A stretch of 11,940 nucleotides of DNA from contig NZ_JAVBNS010000232.1 of the NCBI RefSeq assembly GCF_031551385.1, positions 1-11,940 of the forward strand, in the 5' to 3' direction. The translations under genes and the position numbers were made by a program. The stretch comes from Anaerosporobacter sp031551385. Lineage in GTDB: Bacteria; Bacillota; Clostridia; Lachnospirales; Lachnospiraceae. The first letter of the stretch is position 1, and each line of letters starts with the position of its first letter. The notes under the pieces are model-generated. The model ran no database searches. It was not told where the DNA came from and saw nothing but the letters and a program-made list of their open reading frames with translations. Positions 1 through 6,313 of this stretch are shown piece by piece.

Positions 1-2
1 AA

Positions 3-1148
3 GACATGATTGACGATTGTGGTACAGTTACGCAGACTGCTCAAGATGTTGTAGATAATTTTAATGCATTAGAAGTTGAGAAATTGGCAATCGATGATAG
101 TAGAGTTAGTACTATATCTGGTTGGTCGAGTGATAAAATAACTAAACATGATACGAAAGACAATGCAGTTTCCTTTGCAGAAGCAACGGCAAGAGAGAAT
201 ATTGTTACAGGAGAAAAACATGGTATCATATTTGGAAAGATAAAGAAGTTTTTCTCTGATTTAAAAGCAGTTGCTTTCACGGGAAAATATAATGATTTAA
301 CAGATGTTGCTATCGAAAATGCAACATCTTTACCAGTCGCAAGTTCGAATACTCTTGGAAAGATATATCGTGATGGTAATGAGTTAAAGATAACATTGCA
401 AAGTGGAGTAGAGGGTAGCTACACTTATTCATGGGTGTCCTTTATAGCAAAAGATAAAGTGGCAAATAATTTTAGTGTTACAGAAGATGGGTTTGTTGCA
501 GATGCAAGAACTGTCAAAACATTAAATGACAGTGTTAGTTCGCTAAATAATAATTTAGTGATTGAAACGTTGCAAGCTAGTACAACTATAGCAAGTTTAA
601 TGTTAAGAGTTGATATTGGTAGAAGTAAACGATTTCAATATGCATTGGACGCATTGCCTAGTGATTATCCTACAGCATTATCTAGTACGGGGTATATATT
701 TAGACCCTTGGTAACTATAAATCGAATTACCACGGGATTAGTATACATTGAAATTCTTTCAGCCAATACCTCAAGGGGAATACCAGAAACCATGGCGGGA
801 TATTATAACGGTAATTTTTACTGGCAAAATAATGGCGTCACAAGTGAGACTAAGGTCTTCGTGGCATCTGATTTCTCAGTTCCTGTATCAAATGTGGATA
901 ACAGCTACGCTGAACGTAAAGGTAATCATGTGAATTTGCGTTTGACTTTTTTATGTTCAGAAATTATCCCACAGAATGCCACAATGATTCGTTTGCCTGA
1001 AAAATATTGGCCAGTGAATCCAGTTAAGGCAGTTTTTGGCTTTGCTGGAGGTATTGTAACCTACGCAACTATATTTCCAAATGGATACGTGATGACTGAT
1101 GGAGCTATTCCAAAAACCTCATGGGTATTTATCTACGTAAGTTATTAA
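3..1148 (+). CDS. Phage tail fibre / host-recognition protein, C-terminal part (5' end outside window)
   Basis: The reading frame is open back to the left edge, and the first Met (position 6) has no ribosome binding site, so this is the 3' end of a longer gene. About 380 residues are visible. Near residues 75-100 there is the linker KIKKFFSDLKAVAFTGKYND, a phrase that recurs in tail fibres and baseplate-associated proteins of Firmicutes phages. Two Asn/Ser/Thr-rich stretches follow, and then a C-terminal beta-rich domain (about 300-380) with the pattern of fibre tip domains (NLRLTF, then LPEKYWPV, then an aromatic C-terminus). It probably forms the distal trimeric fibre that contacts the cell surface. 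Its position directly before the lysis cassette agrees. The family is inferred from pattern and position; the receptor cannot be told. Confidence 0.75.
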   Translation, partial: DMIDDCGTVTQTAQDVVDNFNALEVEKLAIDDSRVSTISGWSSDKITKHDTKDNAVSFAEATARENIVTGEKHGIIFGKIKKFFSDLKAVAFTGKYNDLTDVAIENATSLPVASSNTLGKIYRDGNELKITLQSGVEGSYTYSWVSFIAKDKVANNFSVTEDGFVADARTVKTLNDSVSSLNNNLVIETLQASTTIASLMLRVDIGRSKRFQYALDALPSDYPTALSSTGYIFRPLVTINRITTGLVYIEILSANTSRGIPETMAGYYNGNFYWQNNGVTSETKVFVASDFSVPVSNVDNSYAERKGNHVNLRLTFLCSEIIPQNATMIRLPEKYWPVNPVKAVFGFAGGIVTYATIFPNGYVMTDGAIPKTSWVFIYVSY

Positions 1149-1198
1149 TTAAATAGCTATTTAGGTGACTAAATCACATAAATAAAAGGAGGAGTTTT

Positions 1199-1558
1199 AT
1201 GAAATTAGTACTTAAAAATGGTACAAGTTACAAAGTTTTGGAGTGTTCTACTTCGAATAGTATTGCGATTGAAGTGGAGCTGACGCAATTACAAGCGATT
1301 AAAGATTCTTTTACAATAGATAATCTATCAGCATTCAAATTCACAACAGATGATGGAGTTCTCATGGGTGAGTACAGTGATAAAAAATACGCTTATCTAG
1401 AATACAAAAACGGCATCGCTACTTTCTATCTAAGAGGTGTTAATGTTTTAGAAAAAGAGAGTAAATCATTGCAAGAGCAAGTAGACGAATTAACATCTGT
1501 CATTATACCAGAGATTTTAGCAACAGTTGTACAATCACAAACCGAGGGGGTGATGTAA
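1199..1558 (+). CDS. Small phage protein after tail fibre (XkdW-like position), beta domain plus coiled coil
   Basis: 119 residues with a strong ribosome binding site (AAAGGAGGAG) just before the ATG. Residues 1-80 look like a compact beta domain (MKLVLKNGTSYKV start, alternating hydrophobic residues, a Tyr-rich segment KKYAYLEYKNG). Residues 82-112 form a likely short coiled coil (LEKESKSLQEQVDELTSVI). In PBSX-like phages a protein of similar size lies between the tail fibre and XkdX, so a tail-tip or fibre-accessory role is possible. I do not recognise a named family. The stop codon lies three bases before the next start, so the two genes are probably co-translated. Confidence 0.7.
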   Translation: MKLVLKNGTSYKVLECSTSNSIAIEVELTQLQAIKDSFTIDNLSAFKFTTDDGVLMGEYSDKKYAYLEYKNGIATFYLRGVNVLEKESKSLQEQVDELTSVIIPEILATVVQSQTEGVM

Positions 1559-1561
1559 ATT

Positions 1562-1756
1562 ATGGTCGATAGAATTGTTGCAAGAATTGAAGAATCAAGA
1601 TTAACAAGCGTTGAAGTTGCAAGGGATATGTATTATCTGTATTTTAGGGTAGACTTGTACAGAAAGTTATATAAAGGAAGAGTTGATGAAATCTTAACAG
1701 CAGATGGGTATGCAGACTGCATGATGACTCTTGATGAGATAAACGATAAAGAATAG
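1562..1756 (+). CDS. Small phage protein in XkdX-like position
   Basis: 64 residues, mostly helical and charged (starts MVDRIVARIEESRLTSVEVA). A GAGGGGG ribosome binding site lies inside the end of the preceding gene. It occupies the place of the short XkdX proteins between tail fibre and XhlA in PBSX-like modules, but it does not clearly match their sequence. No membrane segment or signal peptide. It is the last gene before a terminator-like hairpin, so it closes the tail transcription unit. Function unknown. Confidence 0.6.
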   Translation: MVDRIVARIEESRLTSVEVARDMYYLYFRVDLYRKLYKGRVDEILTADGYADCMMTLDEINDKE

Positions 1757-1779
1757 AAAATTTATAAAGAGGATTTAAG

Positions 1780-1812
1780 GGTGGTTTCTATTAATTTAGA
1801 AATCGCCTTTTT
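1780..1812 (+). terminator. Rho-independent terminator between tail and lysis genes
   Basis: An 11-bp stem (GGTGGTTTCTA with TAGAAATCGCC, two G-U pairs) with the six-base loop TTAATT is followed directly by TTTTT. It separates the tail genes from xhlA and may attenuate rather than block, because no clear promoter is visible before xhlA. Confidence 0.75.
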
Positions 1813-1837
1813 ATATGTCTAGGGGGAGGTAATCATC

Positions 1838-2104
1838 ATGGGAGAGACAAGTTTTGAAAGAGAGGTGTTAGATCGACTAACGCGCATTGAAGTCAAAACA
1901 GATGGATACGATGAGTTGAAAAAAGTAGTGTATCAGAATCGAGATGACATAAAGGAAAATGGAAACACAATCGAAGATTTACAAAAGCAGATTGAAGAAA
2001 TTAAAGATAAGAACAAGTGGTGGTTTAGAACAATTGTAAGTGCAATTGTTGTCTCTACAATTGGGATAATATTCTGTTTCATTAAAATTGGAATTGGTAT
2101 CTAA
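1838..2104 (+). CDS. xhlA: Haemolysin XhlA-type lysis accessory protein
   Basis: 88 residues with the layout of the XhlA family: a charged N-terminal helix (EREVLDRLTRIEVKTD, residues 7-22), a coiled coil to about residue 60, the junction KNKWWFRTIVSAI and one C-terminal membrane helix (about 63-86). In B. subtilis PBSX, XhlA works with holin XhlB and an amidase to lyse the cell from the membrane. The order here (XhlA, holin, amidase) is the same. The start follows a strong GGGGAGGT site. The length is typical for the family. Membrane association is expected, with the coiled coil in the cytoplasm. Confidence 0.85.
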   Translation: MGETSFEREVLDRLTRIEVKTDGYDELKKVVYQNRDDIKENGNTIEDLQKQIEEIKDKNKWWFRTIVSAIVVSTIGIIFCFIKIGIGI

Positions 2105-2124
2105 GCAGAAAGAGAGGAATTGGT

Positions 2125-2322
2125 ATGAATAAGAAATGGTTAAGAGCAGCAACGGTAAGAGCAACTAAGACAGTAGCACAAACAGCAATAGGTACGATAG
2201 GAGCTACAGCAGTGTTTTCTGCAGTTGATTGGAAGATGGTTGTATCTGCATCGCTACTAGCAGGTGTTGTTTCTATGTTGACTTCTGTGGCAGGACTTCC
2301 AGAAGTAGAAAGTGAGGAATGA
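2125..2322 (+). CDS. Phage holin, r1t-type
   Basis: 65 residues with two hydrophobic segments (about 14-33 and 36-56) separated by a short turn with the motif VDWKMVVSAS and ending SMLTSVAGLPEVE. The N-terminus WLRAATVRATKTVAQTAI and the LTSVAGLPE ending match the r1t holin family pattern (PF16945 by recollection). It should oligomerise in the inner membrane at a set time and let the endolysin reach the wall. A GAGAGGAA site precedes the ATG. The last codons carry the ribosome binding site of the amidase, and the stop lies four bases before that start, which suggests coupled translation. Confidence 0.88.
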   Translation: MNKKWLRAATVRATKTVAQTAIGTIGATAVFSAVDWKMVVSASLLAGVVSMLTSVAGLPEVESEE

Positions 2323-2326
2323 TAGT

Positions 2327-2887
2327 ATGAAATTAAAAGTTTGTATTGATGCAGGGCATGGTGGTAAAGATCCAGGAGCTGTGAAAGGAAAGAGATATGA
2401 GAAAGACGATACACTACGGTTTGCTAAGAGACTAGGAAAAGTATTAAAAGCGAATGATGTAGAAGTTGCATATACACGTACAGAAGATGTATATGATAGT
2501 CCTTCCGAGAAAGCATCAAAGGGGAATAGCACAAAAGCAGACTTGTTCGTTAGTATACATCGAAATGCTGTTGAGAATACAAGTGCTCATGGGACAGAAG
2601 TTCTTGTGTATTCACAGAATGGAATTAAAAATACAATAGCTAAAAATATTTGTACTGGATTTAAGAAACTAGGTTTTACTGATTGTGGAGTTAAGGTGGA
2701 TAAAAAGATAACTGTACTTAATAAAACAAGTATGCAGGCTATACTTGTTGAGGTTGGGTTTATTACTAACAACGATGATAATAAGCTATTTGACGACAAG
2801 TTTTATTCAGCAGTTAATGTAGGTGCTCGTGAAGTTTGTAAGGCTTATGGGATTGATTTTAAGACAATTACGGAACTTGGCAAGTAA
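2327..2887 (+). CDS. Endolysin: N-acetylmuramoyl-L-alanine amidase (Amidase_3)
   Basis: 186 residues from the ATG that follows GAGGAA at normal spacing; a GTG 15 bases upstream would overlap the holin and lies inside that site. It cuts the amide bond between MurNAc and the stem peptide. The Amidase_3 zinc ligands are all visible: His11 in IDAGHGGKDPGA, Glu25 in RYEKDDTL and His78 in VSIHRNA; the catalytic Glu142 lies in LVEVGFITN. The catalytic domain fills almost the whole protein, so no separate cell-wall-binding domain is present; phage relatives often carry SH3 or LysM repeats. There is no signal peptide, so release depends on the holin upstream. Confidence 0.93.
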   Translation: MKLKVCIDAGHGGKDPGAVKGKRYEKDDTLRFAKRLGKVLKANDVEVAYTRTEDVYDSPSEKASKGNSTKADLFVSIHRNAVENTSAHGTEVLVYSQNGIKNTIAKNICTGFKKLGFTDCGVKVDKKITVLNKTSMQAILVEVGFITNNDDNKLFDDKFYSAVNVGAREVCKAYGIDFKTITELGK

Positions 2888-3004
2888 GAGGAGTAATGGA
2901 TTAAGGAATTATCAATAACCTTTTGATAGTATTCTATGAATACATTTTAAACTGCAATAGGCAGATATGACATACATTAGTTCCTTCTATATTTGGTCTG
3001 TTGG

Positions 3005-3044
3005 GAGTATTTGCGATACTGCCTAGTTCGTAAATACTCTTTTT
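3005..3044 (+). terminator. Rho-independent terminator after the lysis genes
   Basis: A 12-bp stem (GAGTATTTGCGA with TCGTAAATACTC, one G-U pair) with an 11-base loop runs directly into TTTTT. It ends late transcription after the amidase and stands immediately before the next promoter. Confidence 0.8.
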
Positions 3045-3045
3045 G

Positions 3046-3075
3046 TTGACATAATATTGCTAATTAAGATATGAT
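3046..3075 (+). promoter_or_regulatory. Promoter of the 3102 cassette
   Basis: TTGACA (3046-3051), an 18-bp spacer and TATGAT (3070-3075). It starts two bases after the terminator's T-run, so this cassette is insulated from late transcription and can be expressed in the lysogen. Confidence 0.75.
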
Positions 3076-3101
3076 TAGAAAAAAAGGGAGGATACTAATA
3101 G

Positions 3102-3521
3102 ATGAAGAGAAATACATTTGAAGAAATTTGTTATCAATTGAACAAGTGTAATTGTACATGTAAGAGTAACAAAATAACCTGCGTTAGGGAGGTACTAGAT
3201 GATAAGATAAAAAAAGATCATAATGAATTTTTGAAGATTAAGGCTGAAGCAAGAGCATCTGATATTAACGGTTTTACAAAGATTATGTTATCTTATTGTG
3301 CGATATTAATAGCTATTATATCAGTATTTATAGGTACAATAGAAGGAAATGATCCAGCTAGTCTTATAGAGAAGGGAATTATGTTGCTTATAGCAGTGGT
3401 GTTCGTAATACACTGCATTAGAGAAACTATAAAGTGGTCATTTACTAGAACATGGAGAGAGTATGTAATTGTCGTCCTTGAAGAAATGGAAAAAGATGAA
3501 GACTATTTCAAAAAGGACTAA
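3102..3521 (+). CDS. Unknown membrane protein with Cys-rich N-terminus and two helices
   Basis: 139 residues after a GGGAGG site. I do not recognise the family. The N-terminal 30 residues contain five cysteines (10, 16, 18, 20, 27), three of them in CNCTC, which could bind metal. A charged helix follows (about 31-57), then two likely membrane helices (about 59-80 and 87-106) joined by a short loop GTIEGNDPASLIEK, and a basic then acidic cytoplasmic tail ending EEMEKDEDYFKKD. It has its own promoter and terminator and lies outside the phage core functions, which is the pattern of a cargo gene used by the lysogen, for example in superinfection exclusion. That role is inference from position only. 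Confidence 0.75.
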   Translation: MKRNTFEEICYQLNKCNCTCKSNKITCVREVLDDKIKKDHNEFLKIKAEARASDINGFTKIMLSYCAILIAIISVFIGTIEGNDPASLIEKGIMLLIAVVFVIHCIRETIKWSFTRTWREYVIVVLEEMEKDEDYFKKD

Positions 3522-3533
3522 ATAGGCTAACCG

Positions 3534-3563
3534 AAGCACTTACTTAACTGTATGTGCTTTTTT
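3534..3563 (+). terminator. Rho-independent terminator of the 3102 cassette
   Basis: The stem AAGCAC/GTGCTT, extended past one T-T mismatch by TAC/GTA, has the loop TTAACT and is followed by a T-run. It lies 13 bases after the stop codon. Confidence 0.75.
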
Positions 3564-3579
3564 AGTATCAATAAACCAC

Positions 3580-3608
3580 TGGACAAAAGAACAAATGTTC
3601 GGTATAAT
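3580..3608 (+). promoter_or_regulatory. Upstream promoter of the two-gene cassette, overlapped by an SOS box
   Basis: TGGACA (3580-3585), a 17-bp spacer and a perfect TATAAT (3603-3608). Almost the whole spacer is the palindrome described in the next entry, so repressor binding there would block RNA polymerase. Confidence 0.8.
3589..3600 (+). promoter_or_regulatory. LexA (DinR) operator / SOS box
   Basis: GAACAAATGTTC is a perfect inverted repeat of GAAC and GTTC around four bases. It fits the core of the Gram-positive LexA consensus CGAACRNRYGTTYC. It sits exactly between the -35 and -10 boxes of a near-consensus promoter. I saw no second copy in the window. Together these make SOS control of the downstream operon likely. 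Confidence 0.75.
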
Positions 3609-3643
3609 GAAATCATAAATGATAGTTATTTTTCCTATTATTG

Positions 3644-3672
3644 TTGAATAAGGCATTATTTGGGTGTATAAT
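3644..3672 (+). promoter_or_regulatory. Second, downstream promoter of the two-gene cassette
   Basis: TTGAAT (3644-3649), a 17-bp spacer and TATAAT (3667-3672), 32 bases before the ATG. It is not covered by the SOS box and could give a basal level of expression alongside the inducible promoter. Confidence 0.5.
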
Positions 3673-3703
3673 GTTGGAAAACGATAGTAGGGAGAGATGT
3701 AGT

Positions 3704-4603
3704 ATGGCATACACAAGAAAGGTAAGAGTAGAATATTATCAAGTAGTAGAGGCTAAAAAAGATGGAACAGATCGTGATAAACTATTTGACTTAGAAACGT
3801 TATTGTATAAAGCTAAAGGTCTAACACATGCACAGCGCACATACAATTATTATCAAGAGAAAGCTAGATTAGATAAGTTTAGATTTCATAAAAGCTCAAT
3901 GTGCTATTATTTGAACTTTGTAAGATTAAGACAGACGAAAATACCAGTAAGAGCAAGAATGAACAGTGAATCAACGCCAATTAGATTGGCAATAGATGAA
4001 TATATTGGAGAAGACGTATCAGCAGTTTATGATAAAAATAATAATATTTTAGCATTACAAAGAAATAGGGATAGCCTAAGTGCATCTGGTATTGAATATT
4101 ATTTAACTGAACTATACGATTCTGCAGATTATGGTATATATTTAAGACCTGTGCCATTCAAAGGGGTTGAGAAAAAGTTAAGTAGAGCAAAAACATATAG
4201 AAAACTTACTATGAAATTTGCCACTGACAAGTTAAAGAAAAGTAAGATTCCTGAAGAAACGTCATTCGGTAAATTATTAAGCTTTACTAATCCATACGAA
4301 TCTAAAAGTGTAGTTATATCATTGTCAATGGGAAGATTCAAGGGAACTATGGACGGAGAAACGATAACAGAAGTTATACAGGATATAAATAAAACAGACA
4401 ATTTTGTAACAGGCGCAGAACTAAGCGTGAAGTATAATGATTCAGATCCAGTAGATACAATTGATTTGTTTGCAATGAAGTATCATAATCTCATAACGAT
4501 AAAAATGGAAGAATTACAGTCTATTGATTATGTAGAAATGTGTAATAAAATACGCGGTACATATTTAGCAAATAGGAAGGATATTTTGAATTCTATTTCA
4601 TAG
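3704..4603 (+). CDS. Unknown ~300-residue soluble protein, SOS-controlled; possible DUF6731/DUF4868-type
   Basis: 299 residues from an ATG with GGGAGA upstream; an in-frame TTG at 3641 would place the second promoter inside the gene. There is no signal peptide or membrane helix. The N-terminus RKVRVEYYQVVEAKK starts like a beta strand. Residues 104-135 carry the most family-like stretch, DVSAVYDKNNNILALQ then RNRDSLSASGIEYYL. This pattern (VYD, LQRN, ending in YL) reminds me of the DUF6731 or DUF4868 groups; DUF4868 is the fold of KwaB in the Kiwa defence system. That is recollection, not a search result. The C-terminal half is lysine-rich with LSMGRFKGTM near 207-216. The next gene encodes a membrane protein in the same unit, which suggests a soluble sensor or effector with a membrane partner. 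Function unproven. Confidence 0.75.
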   Translation: MAYTRKVRVEYYQVVEAKKDGTDRDKLFDLETLLYKAKGLTHAQRTYNYYQEKARLDKFRFHKSSMCYYLNFVRLRQTKIPVRARMNSESTPIRLAIDEYIGEDVSAVYDKNNNILALQRNRDSLSASGIEYYLTELYDSADYGIYLRPVPFKGVEKKLSRAKTYRKLTMKFATDKLKKSKIPEETSFGKLLSFTNPYESKSVVISLSMGRFKGTMDGETITEVIQDINKTDNFVTGAELSVKYNDSDPVDTIDLFAMKYHNLITIKMEELQSIDYVEMCNKIRGTYLANRKDILNSIS

Positions 4604-4660
4604 AAAGAAGATGGTTGATTGATTAAGGGTGGTATAAAAAGGGAGAAAGATAAATCATTG

Positions 4661-5221
4661 ATGTGGGAAAAATATTACCCATATATAATTGCCACAATTA
4701 TATCACTTGTAGCAATTATATGTTTAGTATGTGATATGAAAATAAAGGATGATATTGATTCAATTCTTAATGCAGTAATTAGTTTCGCTTCGATTCTAAT
4801 TGGATTTATTGGAGCATTATTTGCATTAATATTTAGTTTAAATGAAAATCCTATAGTAAAATATGTGTTGTGTAATGAACATTATTCAAAACTCATGAAA
4901 CAATATTTTAAAGTCTCTATTAATTCTGGATTTATCGCTATATTATTTACAGTACTTTTGTTTTTTAGAAATACCATTGGAAGTTTTAATATATCAGGCT
5001 TTGATTTTCTTGGCATCATATTCGGGATAAAAATAATATGGATATATTGTGTAACGTTTTTTTCACTCAGTTCATACAGATTAATATATCTTGTATTAAA
5101 GATATCATTTGTATCAAGTGGTATTGACGCAGAGAAAGAAAGAATGGAGTCTCGGGTGGACGATGAGGAGATTAATAAAATGGATGAGGAAATTGCAATA
5201 GACGATGAAGAGCATTCTTAA
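4661..5221 (+). CDS. Unknown membrane protein with about four helices, partner of the 3704 gene
   Basis: 186 residues from ATG 4661. In-frame TTG codons at 4658 and 4619 are alternatives: the GGGAG site (4641-4645) lies 15 bases before the ATG and 12 before the nearer TTG, so the start is not settled. Hydrophobic segments lie at about 7-25, 36-60, 86-102 and 115-138, with a further amphipathic stretch to 150. The C-terminal tail (155-186) is strongly acidic (VDDEE, MDEE, DDEE) and should be cytoplasmic. No catalytic motif is visible. It lies 57 bases after the previous gene and shares its terminator. In size and topology it resembles KwaA-like four-helix proteins, but sequence homology is not shown. 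It could be a pore-forming effector, a membrane anchor or a sensor. Confidence 0.72.
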   Translation: MWEKYYPYIIATIISLVAIICLVCDMKIKDDIDSILNAVISFASILIGFIGALFALIFSLNENPIVKYVLCNEHYSKLMKQYFKVSINSGFIAILFTVLLFFRNTIGSFNISGFDFLGIIFGIKIIWIYCVTFFSLSSYRLIYLVLKISFVSSGIDAEKERMESRVDDEEINKMDEEIAIDDEEHS

Positions 5222-5235
5222 CCGAGTGCTTTTTT
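5211..5235 (+). terminator. Rho-independent terminator of the two-gene cassette
   Basis: The 7-bp stem AGCATTC/GAGTGCT (one G-U pair) with loop TTAACC is followed by TTTTT. The left arm and loop include the last codons and stop of the membrane-protein gene, a compact arrangement. Confidence 0.8.
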
Positions 5236-5253
5236 CGCGTTTCAAAACGACAT

Positions 5254-5343
5254 TCAAACAGCTACCAAAGCAGTTCCAGTAAGGAGTGCCGATAATTTGT
5301 CTATTTCCAAATCATAAGATTCATAGAAATTAACAAGCAAGAA
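5254..5343 (-). pseudogene. Possible remnant of a gene C-terminus
   Basis: On the minus strand, 29 sense codons between two stops encode a peptide of natural-looking composition: LLVNFYESYDLEIDKLSALL then TGTALVAV and stop. There is no ATG and no ribosome binding site; a TTG could start 27 residues. It lies beyond the terminator of the Ig-like gene, so it is not expected to be transcribed from there. It may be the end of a gene lost when cargo genes were exchanged. The evidence is composition only. Confidence 0.2.
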
Positions 5344-5350
5344 TTAACAC

Positions 5351-5383
5351 AACAGAAAAGGCGCAAGCTGTTAAGCAAGCGCC
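5351..5383 (-). terminator. Rho-independent terminator of the Ig-like protein gene
   Basis: Read on the minus strand, GGCGC pairs with GCGCC, and an inner GCT/AGC-type pairing follows after a small bulge. A TTTTCTGTT tract follows. It lies about 80 bases after the stop of the secreted protein gene. Confidence 0.65.
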
Positions 5384-5463
5384 ATACTGCAAATTAAAGT
5401 GTGTATACGTGTAACACGTCACATATGCATTATACAACATATAACAATAAATGTAAAACCATA

Positions 5464-6150
5464 TTATTTTATTGTTTTAAGTACTTTTTCATATTCTGAT
5501 GCTTGCGTTGGTGTTAATTCGAAATCTAATCTTAAAAGAACATTATTTTGTAGATACATATACTGTTCAAAGATAGTACCATGCGCAACAGAATAGATAT
5601 AGTCGTATCTTGCTTTTGCATCAGCAGAATTATTAAACACTTCAACGGTTCCTCCAACTGGAGTAGCTCCTTCATAATCATATTGAGTTACCTGTGAATC
5701 AGCAAAATTTACTTTACTGGTGTACTGATTTGGTCTACCAAGCTTGTTATTTGGGTCAGTGGTTTCATCATAAACTATAACTGTTCCAACATTTAAGCCA
5801 GCATCAATAAATTTATTGACGATTTCTTCTGCCGTTAACGAAATCATTTTTTCTTTAACAGTAACTTTACATTTATATGTCTTACCAGACACCTTAGCAC
5901 TTATTGTAGCTGTGCCTTCTTTCTTAGCGGTAACTTTCCCTTTTGAGCTAACAGATGCAACAGACGTTTTGCTACTAGACCAAGTAACTTTTTTGGTTGT
6001 GCCAGTAATCTTTAGTTGTGAGCTAGATCCGACATTCAAACTAAGACTTGTTTTGTTAATCTTTACCGCAGCTTGTACCGTAATGTTGGGTACTAATGCA
6101 GCGATAACTAATAGTAACGCTAATAAACTCGATAAAATTCTTTTCTTCAT
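5464..6150 (-). CDS. Secreted Ig-like (BIG2) domain protein
   Basis: 228 residues from the ATG behind AAGGGTGG; an in-frame GTG nine bases upstream lies inside that site. Residues 1-27 are a signal peptide (MKKR, hydrophobic core, VQA cleavage motif); there is no lipobox Cys. Residues 29-100 are a bacterial Ig-like group 2 domain with its hallmark spacing (VTWSSSKTSVASVSSKGKVT, then GTATISAKV). Residues 104-228 form a second domain with DETTDPNNKLGRPNQYTSKV, FNNSADAKARYDYI and LTPTQASEYEKVLK, a module I recall from secreted Firmicutes proteins without a known function. No LPXTG anchor. With its own promoter and terminator, on the strand opposite to its left neighbours, it is a likely lysogenic-conversion gene acting outside the cell. 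A host origin by past transduction is possible. Confidence 0.85.
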   Translation of the reverse strand: MKKRILSSLLALLLVIAALVPNITVQAAVKINKTSLSLNVGSSSQLKITGTTKKVTWSSSKTSVASVSSKGKVTAKKEGTATISAKVSGKTYKCKVTVKEKMISLTAEEIVNKFIDAGLNVGTVIVYDETTDPNNKLGRPNQYTSKVNFADSQVTQYDYEGATPVGGTVEVFNNSADAKARYDYIYSVAHGTIFEQYMYLQNNVLLRLDFELTPTQASEYEKVLKTIK

Positions 6151-6181
6151 AAATTCCACCCTTTCTTTCGTTTGTATGTAT

Positions 6182-6210
6182 ATGATACCATTTTATCCCA
6201 TGCTTTGCAA
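6182..6210 (-). promoter_or_regulatory. Promoter of the Ig-like protein gene
   Basis: On the minus strand TTGCAA (6210-6205), a 17-bp spacer and TATCAT (6187-6182), about 32 bases before the ATG. It starts just past the terminator of the immunity operon, so the two units are separate. Confidence 0.65.
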
Positions 6211-6247
6211 ATAAAAAAGGAAGAAACTATTGAGATAGAGTCTTCCT
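6211..6247 (-). terminator. Rho-independent terminator of the repressor-immA operon
   Basis: On the minus strand the 7-bp stem AGGAAGA/TCTTCCT is extended past an internal loop by CTAT/ATAG with loop CTCA, and is followed by TTTTTT. It lies about 67 bases after the immA stop. Confidence 0.75.
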
Positions 6248-6313
6248 AATCAAATTTATTAAAAATAGATATACTAAAAGTGCATAATAATAATTTTATT
6301 ACCTCGAAATGCT

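Noticed and set aside
2082..2414. Minus-strand open frames opposite the holin and amidase (also 2257-2532 and 2587-2799)
   Set aside because: They run antisense to clearly recognised lysis genes, lack ribosome sites and have unnatural composition.
2929..2943. Hairpin GTATTCTATGAATAC followed by ATTTT as terminator of the lysis genes
   Set aside because: The stem is only six A+T-rich pairs and the T-run is interrupted; the hairpin at 3005-3044 is far stronger.
5407..5419. Palindrome ACGTGTAACACGT as a possible attachment or operator site
   Set aside because: It is short, has no integrase or promoter beside it and no second copy was seen in the window; chance is likely.
5816..6214. Plus-strand open frame opposite the Ig-like gene
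   Set aside because: The minus-strand gene has signal peptide, BIG2 domain, ribosome site, promoter and terminator; the plus frame has none of these.
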